The translations under genes and the position numbers were made by a program. Shown here piece by piece: positions 1 to 12,028 of a stretch of 64,000 nucleotides of DNA (position 1 is the stretch's first letter; every line of letters begins with the position of its first letter). The stretch lies in the NCBI RefSeq assembly GCF_000182565.1, contig NW_015971544.1:1132529-1196528 (forward strand), given 5' to 3'. The DNA is from Spizellomyces punctatus DAOM BR117. Taxonomy: Eukaryota; Chytridiomycota; Chytridiomycetes; Spizellomycetales; Spizellomycetaceae. The notes under the pieces were generated by a model, which was not told where the DNA came from, searched no databases, and was given only the letters and a program-made list of their open reading frames with translations.

Positions 1-3000
1 AGGCACAGACTTTACGCCAGCTTCAGACAATTTGGCAGTTTCCCACTTGACGTGATAGCCTGAAGGGTATCTGACAAGATCCACGATAATTTCCAGCATG
101 AGCGGCGGCTCTTCCAGGTCTTCGGATTCAGATTCTGTGCCTGTACCAGGAGCATCCATCTCCATGTGAAACGTTTCGCTTCTTTGTGGGTGATCCGCCA
201 ACCTCCCACCTCTTTTCGCGCGACTGGTTTCCGTCCAACCAGATCCAAACTCGAATTCAGCAACAAACTCGTTGCTGCCGTGATCAAAGTCCTGACTAAT
301 CACCCGCAACTTTTCGTGCCGCTGCTCTCCATGTGAGATTTCATCTCGAGCGAGTAATCCAAGAACGTATGGTGGGATTCCATGGCTCTTCAAATACGCC
401 TCCACATTTGCGGGATCTTTGGGTGCGCTTCCGACCATGAAGCCATAAATAGCCTGCGGAACCGAACCCCCCAGGTCTACTTGGTAGTACACAGTGGCTC
501 TTGTAGACGGTATTGGGTGCTGCTGCGTGGCTTCGTACGGATCTATGGGTTCAAGAATCCATCCACCGATTGCAAGTGTCCCTCTAACCTTGGACCCTGC
601 CTCTGCAGCAACGGCAGAAAGTATCTCAGGGGATAAGAGTGATTCAGGGACGCTAGTAGCCGCAGTGGCAATCGTAGGTGATGATGTGTTTGGATGGATG
701 GAAATGACTTTATCAGCTGATATTGTAAGGAGATCCCGTCGGCTTGTTTCAACGATTAGAAAGTATCAGCGGCCGGCACGCAGATCATATGGCGTACATG
801 TACTAGTAATTACCTCATGGGGAAAAATCCTTTCATCGTCAAGTATGCCACACGGGTACTCTCTCCACAATACTGCATCTGTTTTCCGTCTTCCAACAAG
901 TCGTCCCCTAAAATGACAAACTCTTATTAACCAATCGCGCAAAGAATATGAATTCATTTTCATACATACAAATCTTGCGACACCCAAACGCTTTGATCAC
1001 GGAAAAGACTTCCTCTGGAGCGAACCCTTCAACCACCTTGGTTCCTCGCATGATAGGCATTTGACCAATTGCCGTGGGTGTCTTGCGGTGAATAGATAGT
1101 CCAGAGCGTAGTGCCGATACCAGCGTCCAATCACGCGTGGATTTATGCAGCTGCAATAGCTTCCCCAAAGCAGCGTTGCCAGCCCCTCTGAGCTCCTTAT
1201 CCTTATCAACCGTCGGTATTGGTTCAGGCACTACAGCAGGGCTGAGAACGCTTGGCATTTCTGCCGAGAGCCCTTCTTCAGCTTCCGCGTTATCTTGCGC
1301 CTGCGCCAAGTCAGTTAATGAAGACCAATTCCCTAGTCCTCCTGGTACGAGGGCTGACATCGAAAGACGTCCTGCTGGAGATTCCCACCCCAGACTTTTG
1401 GTGGGGAAGCCCACCGGTGAATGGGAACGCGGTGTCGGAATGGATACGGGAAGTGAGCCCACAACCAGCCCTCCAGTATCAAAAGCCTCTGAAAATTCAT
1501 TGACTTCTACCGATTGTCCATTAACCAGTATTCCGCTTCCTGGCAGCCCCTTTCGAACTTTTACGACAGTTTCTGCGTCTTGGGGGCGTTTGACACAAAG
1601 GATTGCCCCGTCATCCCCGTACTTTCCGCTTTTCCGAACGCTGACATCAACCTTGCACGTTCCCGAAACAGCTTCGACGTCGACATTGCCCCCAGACCAT
1701 GTCTTGAGGTCTACTCTGATTCTCAGATATCGATCTTGGTCTAAATCCGCGGTGTTTACGTCTCGCTGTTTGGGGGTTACCGCGAGTTCATATTGGCCCT
1801 TCTCATGTGAATAATGTACCCGGCTGATCTCACAACTTCCCAATCCTCCAATCACATAAGGTGGAGACCCAAATCGCTTCAAATAATCTACAACAGCTGC
1901 AACCGTTAACGGAAGCTGGGTTGACACTGCGCTGATGAGTGATGATGGTATCCACCCTTTCGGATCAAACTAAAAAACCCATGAGACCGAGGACTTATAA
2001 CTAGTAATCTGCGAGTCTATTACCTGGATAATGTGTGTAACTTTGATTGTCTCATCAGATAGAGCTTCAATATCCCATCCAGCAATATCAACGTGCGCCC
2101 GAACATTTCCATTCTTAACAGGCGGCAGGATGGGATCATCCGTAACTGATCGTACAAGGCTCTGTATTCGGCTGTCTCCTGTAACAATTGTACTCACTAC
2201 CGTTGCATCTCGAGGGCTTGAAAAGACCAATAAACAGAGATAGTCAATATATGATTTCCTTTAGGCGCGTCTTTGTCAAGCGACCAACAGAACAACACTA
2301 ACCTTGTTGGCCATACTCCCTTGTTCATGGCATGGATTATAAAGGAATTTGCAGAGAGCTGCTCAACAATGGTATCATTTTCAAAGTTGGTATCCCCTGT
2401 GCATAAGGATGTTGGTAATTAACGCAGAAAAACATGCCCTGAGATCCGTCTGACGTACAGATTTTGCGAGCCCCGGCCGTCTGCACTACAGCAATGATGT
2501 CCCATATACTCTTAACATCTGTGACAGGGTAGATTCCAACCCCTTTCAGAATTCCAGTGGGATGGTCAGGAAGGTCAGGGACGTCTTTCTTGAATATGGA
2601 GACATCCTTTTGGGTCGAAACGTGTTTGAACGATTCATCGAAAAGAAGATTATTGAATAGGTCAAATGCTCGAATCACAGACTCCCCAAACCGGTGAGGA
2701 TATATGGGAAGCGAGATGCCTGACGTTTGAGACACGTGCGTTGGAACACATGAAACTTCGCCCTCCAGTATCAAACTCGCGGACCTCCGGAGTAACTCTG
2801 CTCCCATCGAAGCTGAAGAGACCAATTGGTCGTCGCTCCCACCATCAAGATCACCATTCTCATCAAGGTCATCTGCCTGTCCATGCCGGATGATGCCCTC
2901 TTCTATAGGGGCAGGGTTCATTTCAATAACAGAAATGGCAGCTCCATTGACTGTGACACCAGGCACCTCCGTATGTGAGAGACGTAAACTAAATGCTGCG

Positions 3001-4235
3001 TGTACCCGGTCGTCATCACCCGCACATGATATCTTCCATCCACCCTCACTGTCAATGGCGACCTCAACGGATATTTCACTTGTCGATCGCCCGTTTGCCT
3101 CAAACTTCAAGTCCAGGCCCTCTCCCGCTTTGACCCATCTGCGATAATCTATTCGAATCTCGACCATGGGCTGCACAAATGAGCTACCGCTTGACACAAT
3201 AGATGTGCCTGATTGCCCCAGATGAGAGAAGTTTGGCTCGCTTGGAGTTGATGCATCCAGTACCTCCCATTGTAAGCCATACGTCCCATTTTTAAGGTCA
3301 TAGGTTTCTCCCAGTGGCCTAACATAGGAAGCGTAATCTAGGATATACGGAAGAAACCCTTTATTTCGAAGATGATCTGCGGCAGCTCCCACTGAACGCG
3401 GTATCTGGTTGACTACAATCTCGCAATCACTGGCAGGACCAAAGCCGGTGTCGGGTGTCGTATCCAGCATACAAGTGATCTTTAGCCCGTCCCATTCTGC
3501 GGCTCGCTCTACCACCCATGCAAATAGGTTGATCTGGCCACGGATGTAAGGAAGGACCGCCTTCATCCAAGCTGGAGAGTCTACCGAGAATGGAACAGAC
3601 GTTGATAGAGAAACAAAGGTAGTGGAAGTTGCGACTGTTTGTGTGATTACGATAAAATCGCGAGCGCTGTATGTATCAAATCTGTTCATGATACGCACAA
3701 CCTTGACAAGAAAAATATTTGGCTCAAGTTCAAACCTGGATAGCATCTTACTCATCGTCAATCGTTGCAAGGACGTTCGCGCATCTAAGCGTTCCATGAC
3801 TTCAACTTCATCAAAAATGGAATCCCCTGTAGATAGCAAAATCAGGCTTGAGCGCGTTACTTCTTTTTTCCAGTTGCCACTTACAAGGTCTTCCCGAGGA
3901 TCCACTGAGAACGGCACCAAAATTGCGAGGTCGTAGGGCGATTCCATCTTTACCATCCAATACTCGTGCGACTACTTTGAACGACACACTAGATGTACTC
4001 GCTCGTCGATATACTCGGAAGCTCTGGAGGCCTTCCACTGCCTCTTGGCCATCTACAGCCTGCTGTTGCCAATTTGAAGCCGAAATGAGCGTCCGATAGA
4101 GATCATGGGCACGTCCAAGAAGGTCAGCATGCGTTCTGGATGGTGAACTGAGGCCAAGGGCATCACGTAAAATAAACAAACACAAGGTCAACGCAAGTTC
4201 AATTGGGAGTTATAATATACATTAACCTACGACAT
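1..4235 (-). CDS. Multi-START-domain lipid-binding protein (3' end outside window)
   Basis: The reading frame is still open at base 1, so the C-terminus is missing. The likely start is the ATG at 4235, where a 5-nt first exon (ATGTC) joins after a short intron to give M-S-S-P-S-R. Three START-like units follow in series. Unit 1 has VMERLDA and LTMSKML motifs at about 3.8 kb. Unit 2 ends in the START hallmark DPKGWIPS, split by an intron near 1970-2030. Unit 3 has the VYYQVDLGG and PPYVLGLLA stretch at about 300-520. START domains bind sterols or phospholipids in a hydrophobic cup. Between the units lie beta-rich, serine-rich linkers. Several introns interrupt the gene; one removes about 3827-3953, joining VLDG to DSIFDE. 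No membrane segment or signal peptide is seen. The ligand cannot be told from sequence. The family call is firm; the exact exon set is not. Confidence 0.75.
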
Positions 4236-5494
4236 TTGCGATAAACGATCAAAGAGGTTATATTATAGACAAGAGTAAAATAGCTGTGACAACAAAGTGG
4301 AAACGCCGGCAGCAGGCAGCATGGCGGAACTCGGACGCAGCCAAATGAAAATGTTAAAGTGCCCTATCCTCACAGCGAAGCGCGAACAGCTCTGGCAACT
4401 TTCATCATCAACAACACGTGAGTTCATGTACCAGATTGTTGGTTTACTAGTGTGAGCTTGAAGATGCAACAAGTGATATCTCATGTCTCCATGCACTGTA
4501 TTATGTGAACTTTGGTAAAAAGTCATATAACAAGTATCTTCAAATCAGTGCAAGATGTCACTTGGGGAACTTAAAGTCATTGTTTGAGTTATTGGAGGAA
4601 TTATCATGGCACATTGAGGCACAATCAAAAGACATCTTCAAGTTATGCGCAATCCATTCCTGGAAGAGTTTGGGGCTCATGTCACTTTACTCTTCCTGCG
4701 ATCAAATGACGCAGAATTCACTTGGATAGGAGAATGGCCAAACAGATCGATCTTCGTAAGAATTAGCTCAGAAAACTAACCAGTGTTCAAAACATATGCA
4801 ACCCATTGTCCTTTTGGAGATACGTGGTTATTGCACCTTCATCCAAGAGATTCCAATCTTGAAATGAGTTTACATGGATGAGGGCTTTTTAGTTTAGAGG
4901 ACATGTCTCCGCCCAGTGTTACATTCACTGATTTTCAATTAGACCATGGTCATGGTTTCCAATATCTTTGAAGCTGAGATGGTATAAAGACCATGACTAT
5001 TCCTCCAAGGGCCTATGACACCTTAGCCAGTCCTGATGGTGGCACTTGGTACCGATAAACCTAGGACTGCCCGTGTGCAGGCGGTCTCAGATGCAAACAT
5101 GACCTGTAGAGTCCAGGGTACAGGCAAGGCAAGTGTATGATGTGATTCCAATCTCCAGAGCTTTAGCCTCATGTCTCTGCAGACCACTCTGAAAAAGGTG
5201 GGAGATCAGGATGCACACATAAGTGTGTCCTAGTGCAAGTGCATCGCATGCCAACAGCAATTACCGACGCCCTGAAGAGTACGATATCCACAGTGCTACG
5301 GGTAGCCCGTGATGGATCATCAACCAAAAAATACGAATGATAAGTTGGCACTGACATTCATTGTCGCCCACATACTATGATCACAAACCGCCTCTGTTCC
5401 GCAGCAACAAAATTAACGGACCACATGCGACTACGGTAAATATAATACAGGTGCAGTCCATCACCCCACGCATGACCCCTTAAAATTGAACCGC
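4236..5494. other. Intergenic stretch, no gene recognised
   Basis: About 1.26 kb lies between the start of the START-domain gene and the 3' end of eL24. Only short open frames (under 90 codons) without recognisable motifs are present. No RNA gene, terminal repeat or transposon protein was recognised by eye. Confidence 0.5.
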
Positions 5495-6538
5495 TTAACG
5501 AGAGGTAGCCTTGACCTTGGGTGCGGCACCCTTCACTTGTTGCTTGCTGAACTTGGGCTTGGGTTGCGCGGCGCGGGTAGAAGAGGACTGAAGTGAGAGT
5601 AAAATATTAGGTATACAGCTGGAAAATCAACTTCATTCCTCGGATGCAAACCTTGGCCTTCTCAACCTTCTTCTTCTGCTCGTCAGCTTGCTTCTTCTCC
5701 TTGGCTTGACGAAGGGCTTGTTGACGCTGTGCTGCACGGACCTCAGGCTTTTGGGCACGCTTGGCCTTGATGGCTTCCAAAGAGGCACCAACAACAGCAC
5801 GTTGGGCCTTGACGGTACGACGGGTCCTCTTCTTGGAGACCTCTTCAGTGATACCCTTCTTGTGGAGACGACGGAACACTACCGTCCAGTCAAGCTTGGA
5901 AGGCTTCAAGCGCTGCATGAAGTACGACTCGCACTTGCCGTTAATGAAACGGTAGGTCTAAAAAGTGGTGCCACCCGTTAATCATCCCGGGTCCCGAAGG
6001 AAATCAAGATCATCAAAACATACGCGGCTGTCGCCCTTCACGAAAACCTTCCCATGACCTGGGTAGATCTTGAACCCGGAGAAGTTGCAGAGCTCGATCC
6101 TGTTGTTGGCAACATCATGGATCAGTACCATTGCACACATCATGCTCCAAACATCTACCCAAAGTATAGCTCAGTAGTTCCATCTCCAACCAATTTCCTC
6201 TCTCATCCCCTTGGTACAGCATGTCCGTACACCATTCGTTTACCGTCCGCTCGACTCCGTGCAAGATGAATCGTCCACGACATCCACCTCGATGTACCCT
6301 ACTAGTCGCCACAGCTCCAGTGCTCCAGCCATTGGGAAACTTGCGCTCGTGGACATCGTGCAAAGACCGTCCCCGGGCTATTCAACATGGGCCGCCATGT
6401 TCTACCGCCACCTCCACCATTCATCCCATCCATCATCCATCCATCCATCCGAAATCCCATCTGCATCCCCAAAAACCAATCGTCCTCGTCTCTACACACG
6501 CAAACGCTGCCGCCCGCAAGAGAGATGACTTACTTCAT
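5495..6538 (-). CDS. RPL24: 60S ribosomal protein eL24 (L24e)
   Basis: This is a large-subunit ribosomal protein of about 159 residues, close to the usual 155-157. Four exons can be placed: 6538-6534, 6099-6024, 5957-5652 and 5587-5495. The first coding exon is only ATGAA; after a GTAAGT donor it joins G-ATC-GAG to give [19 protein letters not shown], the conserved N-terminus with its zinc-binding cysteine. The next exon carries [19 protein letters not shown], and then the long basic helix rich in K, R, A and Q. The protein ends KVKATSR. All joins preserve frame (27+102+31 codons). The roughly 430-nt first intron in a ribosomal-protein gene is common in fungi. It is transcribed opposite to the RhoGEF gene that starts at 6877. 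Confidence 0.95.
6434..6450. repeat. CATC microsatellite
   Basis: A short run of tandem CATC units lies inside the first intron of eL24. A GGAT run occurs near 11689, by the start of the uL29 gene. Confidence 0.8.
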
Positions 6539-6876
6539 GATGGATGTGCAGAACGAAGCTGGTCGAACGTGTGCACGATTGCCAATGTCCCAAACAGCAC
6601 GCGCAGCAACTTCTCAAAGCGGAAGGACGAAAATGATCACATGACCTCAACACGATCATGCCCATGTAATCACTGTGCCGCCGCCGACTTGCGCGGACGA
6701 GGACGAGGACGATGACATTTGCTGCGATTCCTACTTGAGTTTTCTAGGAACATTCTTGTCAACAGTGGCATAACCTCGCCTTTTGTTTCCTTTCTGACGA
6801 CTTGATTTCCGATAACTCATCGGCCCGTCCGCACACTGGACGCGTTTGGAAAGATTGCCTCGCTGCATCCAGGGCA

Positions 6877-9800
6877 ATGGTGAACATTGCTACAACAGTG
6901 AAAGGGCAGACTTCGTCACGACCGCAAAGTGCAATTTATAGCAGGGAGAGTGAAAGTGAAGACCTCCACGGAAAGATACTGCCGCATGAAAGAGCTCGCA
7001 CACTCGTACAAACGGACAACAATAGGTTAGTTCATCAGGCCGTGGGAGAGTGTAAACAAATGAATGGGCATGTGCTCAAGCTTTGCGGTTGGGCGAGCTA
7101 GTATAGCAAGACATAGAGAATAGAAGGTTGTGGAAAACCTTTGTTGAAACCTAGCTAATGTCATACTTACTTGCAGAGATGTTGGCCGTCCATCCAAAAC
7201 CCGCTCGCTCTATGATCACCCGCCCCTTGGCCCTAATGAGGAGAAGAAGAGGGAGGCAAAAAAGCGCACCTCAATAGCATCCCCGTCACTAGAACATACA
7301 TCAGAGTCGAAAGGTGGGAAGTCTGCAACGCACCAACCTCCGGCGACTCGAAGTTCTTTAGCCAAGCATCGTCTCTCTGCCCCGCCGGCGGCCGAGCCGT
7401 CCCCGCAGATAGCAGGGATTGAGTCTGATCTACCTCCCGAAACGTTAGAAAGCGCAACAGAGGCTCGATTGAGAAATTTAACAATTGACACGCAATCAAT
7501 AGTTTCTTCCATGAGATCATTTTCGGCTAGCGCCACGTCCACCTTGCGGAGTGAATCAGGATCGTCGCGAGCGAGTCTTTCGTCAGACGATATAATTTAT
7601 ATTGTCTCTAGTGACTCCTTGGAGAATTCTGTGGTTTCTGATACATCGGACATGCGGGAATCGCCAGATGCTGTTAATGCTATGATTGCCATAGATGGCT
7701 CATCGCCTGTATCGAATGACGTCAGCCCGGCTTCCCCGATTGTTGATACAAAAAAGCGCGAAAATATTGCCCGAGAGATACTTGACAGCGAGCGACGCTA
7801 TGTGGACAGTCTCCTGTTATTGCAAACGGTAGGTCTTTGTCCGGCTCTTCAGAGAGATTGCATTCTCACTTGAGACCGTCATCGCCGCAGCTTTTCCTGA
7901 ATCCTCTAATGGCAGCAGTTGGTACAACATCTGAGGTTATCCCTAAAAAAATTGTTCAGAGTATTTTCTCTGAGCTGGCCGGAATCATCAATGTGAATAT
8001 GGAATTGAGAAAGCAGCTTGAAGCTCGACTCGAGGAGCATCCATGGAACCCCGTAGACGGCTGCCTAGGCGACATTTTCCTGAATTTGGTACGATTCGCG
8101 AACGTCTGAGTGGCCCCATACAAGTGTGATTGTGACAATGGTTCCTACAGGCACCCTTCTTGAAGATGTATTCTTCGTACGTCAAGAACTTCAACACTGC
8201 ACTGTCAGTCGTGTCGGAGCAGATAAGCAAAAATCCCGCATTTGCTCAGTTTGTAACGGTATGTATTCAAAATGGACAAATTATGTCTTCCTGTCGAACT
8301 CACAAAACTAGATAGAAACAAAACGCCAATCCTGATCTCAAAGGGCTTGGATTTCAAGCTTATCTCATCATGCCCGTCCAGAGAATTCCACGGTAAGCAC
8401 TTTTCCAAGTTGAATAATTGCATGAGCTAATATAATTGTCTTCGACCAGATATAAAATGCTTGTGGAGGTTTGGTGGTTACCGGTTTTGTCACAACGCAT
8501 ACTGGTAGTAGCTGATAGTCACTCTGTAGGACTTACTGAAACACACCGAAGTTGATCACCCTGACCACTCCACCTTGCAAAAATCCCTCGAAACTATTGC
8601 CGAAGGTTGGTTCTGGTTCGCGATCGCTCGCATTTCCACTTCGCTTAGATCCAATGCCTTCGTAGTTGCGGTTTTCGTAAACGAAACAATCCGGCATCAT
8701 GAAATGATGCAGGAACTTATTGAGATGCAAAAGTGTATTCGCGGTCTGCAAGAAGTAGGTACAGATGTGAATTTTCCGATTAGAATTCAAGAGCTGAGTC
8801 ACCTGTACATTACAGGACCTGGTAACCCCTGGTCGACGGCTGATACGTCGGGGCAAAGTACAAAAGGTATATGTTTATGCAATTGGGTAAATGTGAGCAC
8901 GGCAATTCATGTGCTTGGTGCTAGATATGCCGCAGAAGACACCAAACCCGATACCTTATTCTTCTGTCCGATTTCTTGATTTATACCAGGTCAGTCTCCG
9001 TTTATCTCATACTGTTGGCCCAAAATTGTATGATTAATTTCTCTTTTTCACCAGTCCCGGTATTCTGGAGGATCAATACGTATTCCATCGAAAGCTAGAC
9101 CTAGAGCTATGTCAAGTCATTGACGTTCCCGACACCCAAGGTATAAAGGAGGTTTTGCAACGTGTATTAAAAATATTCTCGCTAAGCCAATATGGTTTAG
9201 ATCTTCAGCACATATTTCAGATTGTCAGCCCCGAAAAATCTTTTGCAATGTATGCAGGTAAGACGTCGTTTTCGTTTACATCAGATCAATAATATCATCA
9301 AACTAAAAAAAAAAAATTATACATGCAAGACTCGCAACAGGAAAAGGAGGACTGGATTAAAGCTATTGATGGAGCCATCCGGGAACTGAGAAGCAACAAG
9401 AGTACTCTCCGAAGTGGTAAGCATCATTTGCGGCATCGAAACATATGACACGTACCAAGGATAATTCAACAACAGAACATGGAGACAACTGGTATGCAAA
9501 TGAGAAGAAGAAAAAGATGCATCATTACAGTGCACCAGTTTGGGTATGTTTGCCAATTTTGCTCCCGTTCACGAACAGCTATAGCCTGACGTTCTTACCT
9601 GCATTGTTCAGGTACCAGACAATTGTGCCAACAGCTGTATGCTCTGCTCCCAAGAATTCAACATCATCAAACGAAAGGTATAACCCCTGTCCTTTCTCTG
9701 GGTCTTACGTATGTCTTTGGTACTGAATTGTATACACAGCATCATTGCAGGTACATGGACATTACCAATGAAGGGCGTTGGTATTCCTATTAACAGACTT

Positions 9801-10536
9801 TCACCACAGAGCGTGCGGCAAGGTCGTCTGTCATGCCTGTTCAAGTCGGGTACATATCTTATATTTCGCTACACTCGTTGGTTCGGTTCGCTAACGGTTT
9901 GCCTTAAAGTATTTCATCATCCCAGGGCTCGACGAAGATAGACCTGCGCGAGCATGCAATCCATGCTATGACCGCATCTCTAAAGAGGGAAAACTTCAAG
10001 TGGTGCAGGCAGACCAAGGCAGCGAGTCGCCCATGACCCCTGCTGATGCCAATATCAACGTACCTCTTCCTCGACCGAGACAGATGCCACGACGGGTGCG
10101 TCCTGTCTCTATGGCCCCTCAAGTTTGGAGCATGCTCGGACGCAACTTTGTTGAGGATCCATCGACGTTCAGAGACCCGGTGACACCCCAACGACCTGGA
10201 AGCGAGATTGGCGTGGCCAACTCGCCACTCGCGGCTGCAAGAGAATGTTCACTTTGTAAAGATCCCTTCTCGATTATGAAGTGGAAGGTAGGTAGAATTT
10301 GGTCTGCGTAGATCGTGTTAAGTATTCACCCATGGTTCCTTAAGTACCAATGCTCAAAATGCGATCGCATCGTATGTGGCGGATGTGCCCCTAAAAAACC
10401 ACAATTTGATGTATGTGACCCATGCCATCGAGGAATCGACCCTTCTGACGTTGTGGTAGATGAAGAAGGGGGAGGTTGGAGCGCCCGTTATGTCCCAGAC
10501 GACGAAACTGTTGAGGAGACACCAGCGATACTATGA
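6877..10536 (+). CDS. RhoGEF with DH, PH and two FYVE-type zinc fingers
   Basis: This is a Dbl-family exchange factor resembling animal FGD proteins, expected to activate a Rho/Cdc42 GTPase at phosphoinositide-rich membranes. Exon 1 (6877-7025) starts at the first in-frame ATG and joins exon 2 at 7177. A serine-rich N-terminus is followed by the DH domain, opening with REILDSERRYVDSLLLLQT near 7760-7828 and containing LIMPVQRIPRYK-like residues near 8370-8460. The PH domain includes RYLILLSDFLIYTSPG (about 8960-9070) and ends at the EDWIKAIDGAI helix. FYVE 1 runs from CMLCSQEF through HHCR and ACGKVVCHACSSR to ACNPCYD (about 9630-9975). FYVE 2 has eight cysteines: CSLC, CSKC, CGGC and CDPC (10246-10425). 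It lacks the HHCR core, so phosphoinositide binding there is doubtful. FGD proteins normally end in a second PH domain, which is absent here. HHCR is encoded by an 11-nt exon at 9740-9750. Confidence 0.85.
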
Positions 10537-10780
10537 TACGACTTTTACGACATTTAAATACCCCCAGAATCATCATTTCCTGAAGCGCTAATGCTCGCAT
10601 ATGTAGATAGTAAATCGTAGAGTTTCAAATAAATAGAAGGACTGTAAAACCGTGCTGTATCTGCGTTGGATAAAATGGATCGGCCACTCTCTAGAATCAT
10701 AATAACGGCAAAAAAGTGATAAAAAAAGAGAAGATTGTGCTGAAGACTCCTATTATTTATACAACGCCCACAGATACCCT

Positions 10781-11720
10781 TTACGCCTTGACTGCGTACC
10801 TAGTGATGATAAAAGACTTCTATTAGCAGTAGCCCCAATTAGCAACTGGAATCAGTATTACATACTTGCGGAGAGGGAAGTGAGTTTCCCGCTTCTGCTG
10901 CCTCACAGTCTTACGGGTAGCCTCGAAAGCAGTCAAACGGCGACGAATAGCACGGGTCTTCTTGGGGCGGAGGTCCAAAGGAATGTACTTCTTGCCTTTG
11001 TAGAAAATGCGGAGTTGGTCGCGCTGGGTCTGGCTGATGACGGTGTTCACACGGGCAATGGACTTCCGCACATCGTGGCTGAATAAGGAGAAACGATTCC
11101 ACTAGTCAGTAACTTGCAATGCATCCACGCATTCCGTAGCTACCATGTCCACCACCAGCATAGCCATAGTTCGGGGAAGCACCCACTGCCTGCCTCGTCT
11201 CCTTACACCCGTCAAACCATGTCTTATTCCAAATCGCCCTATTCGCCTAGTGACACTTGTCGTCCACCTCGCAATAATTCTGATCTCGACAATTTCTTTC
11301 GATTGCGCTTTGTCCAACTCTGTTCCTCCTCTCGCCCTAATCTACTACCCACAACCGAAAATAATGCTTACATCTTTGCCAACTTTGATGCAGCACCACC
11401 GGCAACCTTTTGGACACGGAGTGAAGCGAGCTCCTGCTTCAGCTCGTCCAGCTGCTTCGTCAAGTCAGCCTTGGTTTTGTTCCGGAGCTCGTAGGTCTTG
11501 ACCTTAGCCTACGTACAATAAGAAGCGGGTAGTCAGCTTTTGTCGAAACATACGGTAGGTGCCCAAGGATCAAATGTCCGTAATGCCATGTTCCCCAACC
11601 CTCCTTCCGACATGCTCATTCGCTCCAACTCATCCCTCCACTCAAACGTCCCATCCACATCAATCATTGCCTCTACAAATCGACGGTTGGATGGATGGAT
11701 GGATTCCGTTTACTTACCAT
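10781..11720 (-). CDS. RPL35: 60S ribosomal protein uL29 (L35)
   Basis: A large-subunit ribosomal protein of 123 residues, the standard eukaryotic length. Exons are 11720-11718, 11508-11372, 11078-10866 and 10799-10781. The first coding exon is the ATG alone, followed directly by a GTAAGT donor; the second begins [20 protein letters not shown]. The third carries [19 protein letters not shown] and [20 protein letters not shown]. The last gives YAVKA and the stop. The total of 372 nt keeps frame at every join. It would bind 28S rRNA near the exit tunnel. No other gene could fit these motifs. Confidence 0.96.
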
Positions 11721-12028
11721 TGCTGCTTTACTCTCCTGATTACACGCAAAGGGTAAGCAGAAATACGAGTACTGGGGGATTAATTCTTTCCACCGCCTGC
11801 TGTTGGACAAAGTCGATCTGCGAGGCCCTCCAAAAATGCGCTTAGTATCTCACGTGATATGAGCGACTAAGCACAGGTCGGGATTCAAGCAACTGCATCT
11901 CACCTCAGCGCCAGGCATTTCCAAAAGGCCACCACCATCTTGAAAAACTCTCAAGGAATTAGGAACTAGCAGCTGAACAGCGGGGGCAATACGGGCTCAT
12001 TGACCCAAGGAAGGGAGCATCACACATC

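Noticed and set aside
1137-1814. 225-codon plus-strand frame
   Set aside because: Antisense shadow of the START-domain gene.
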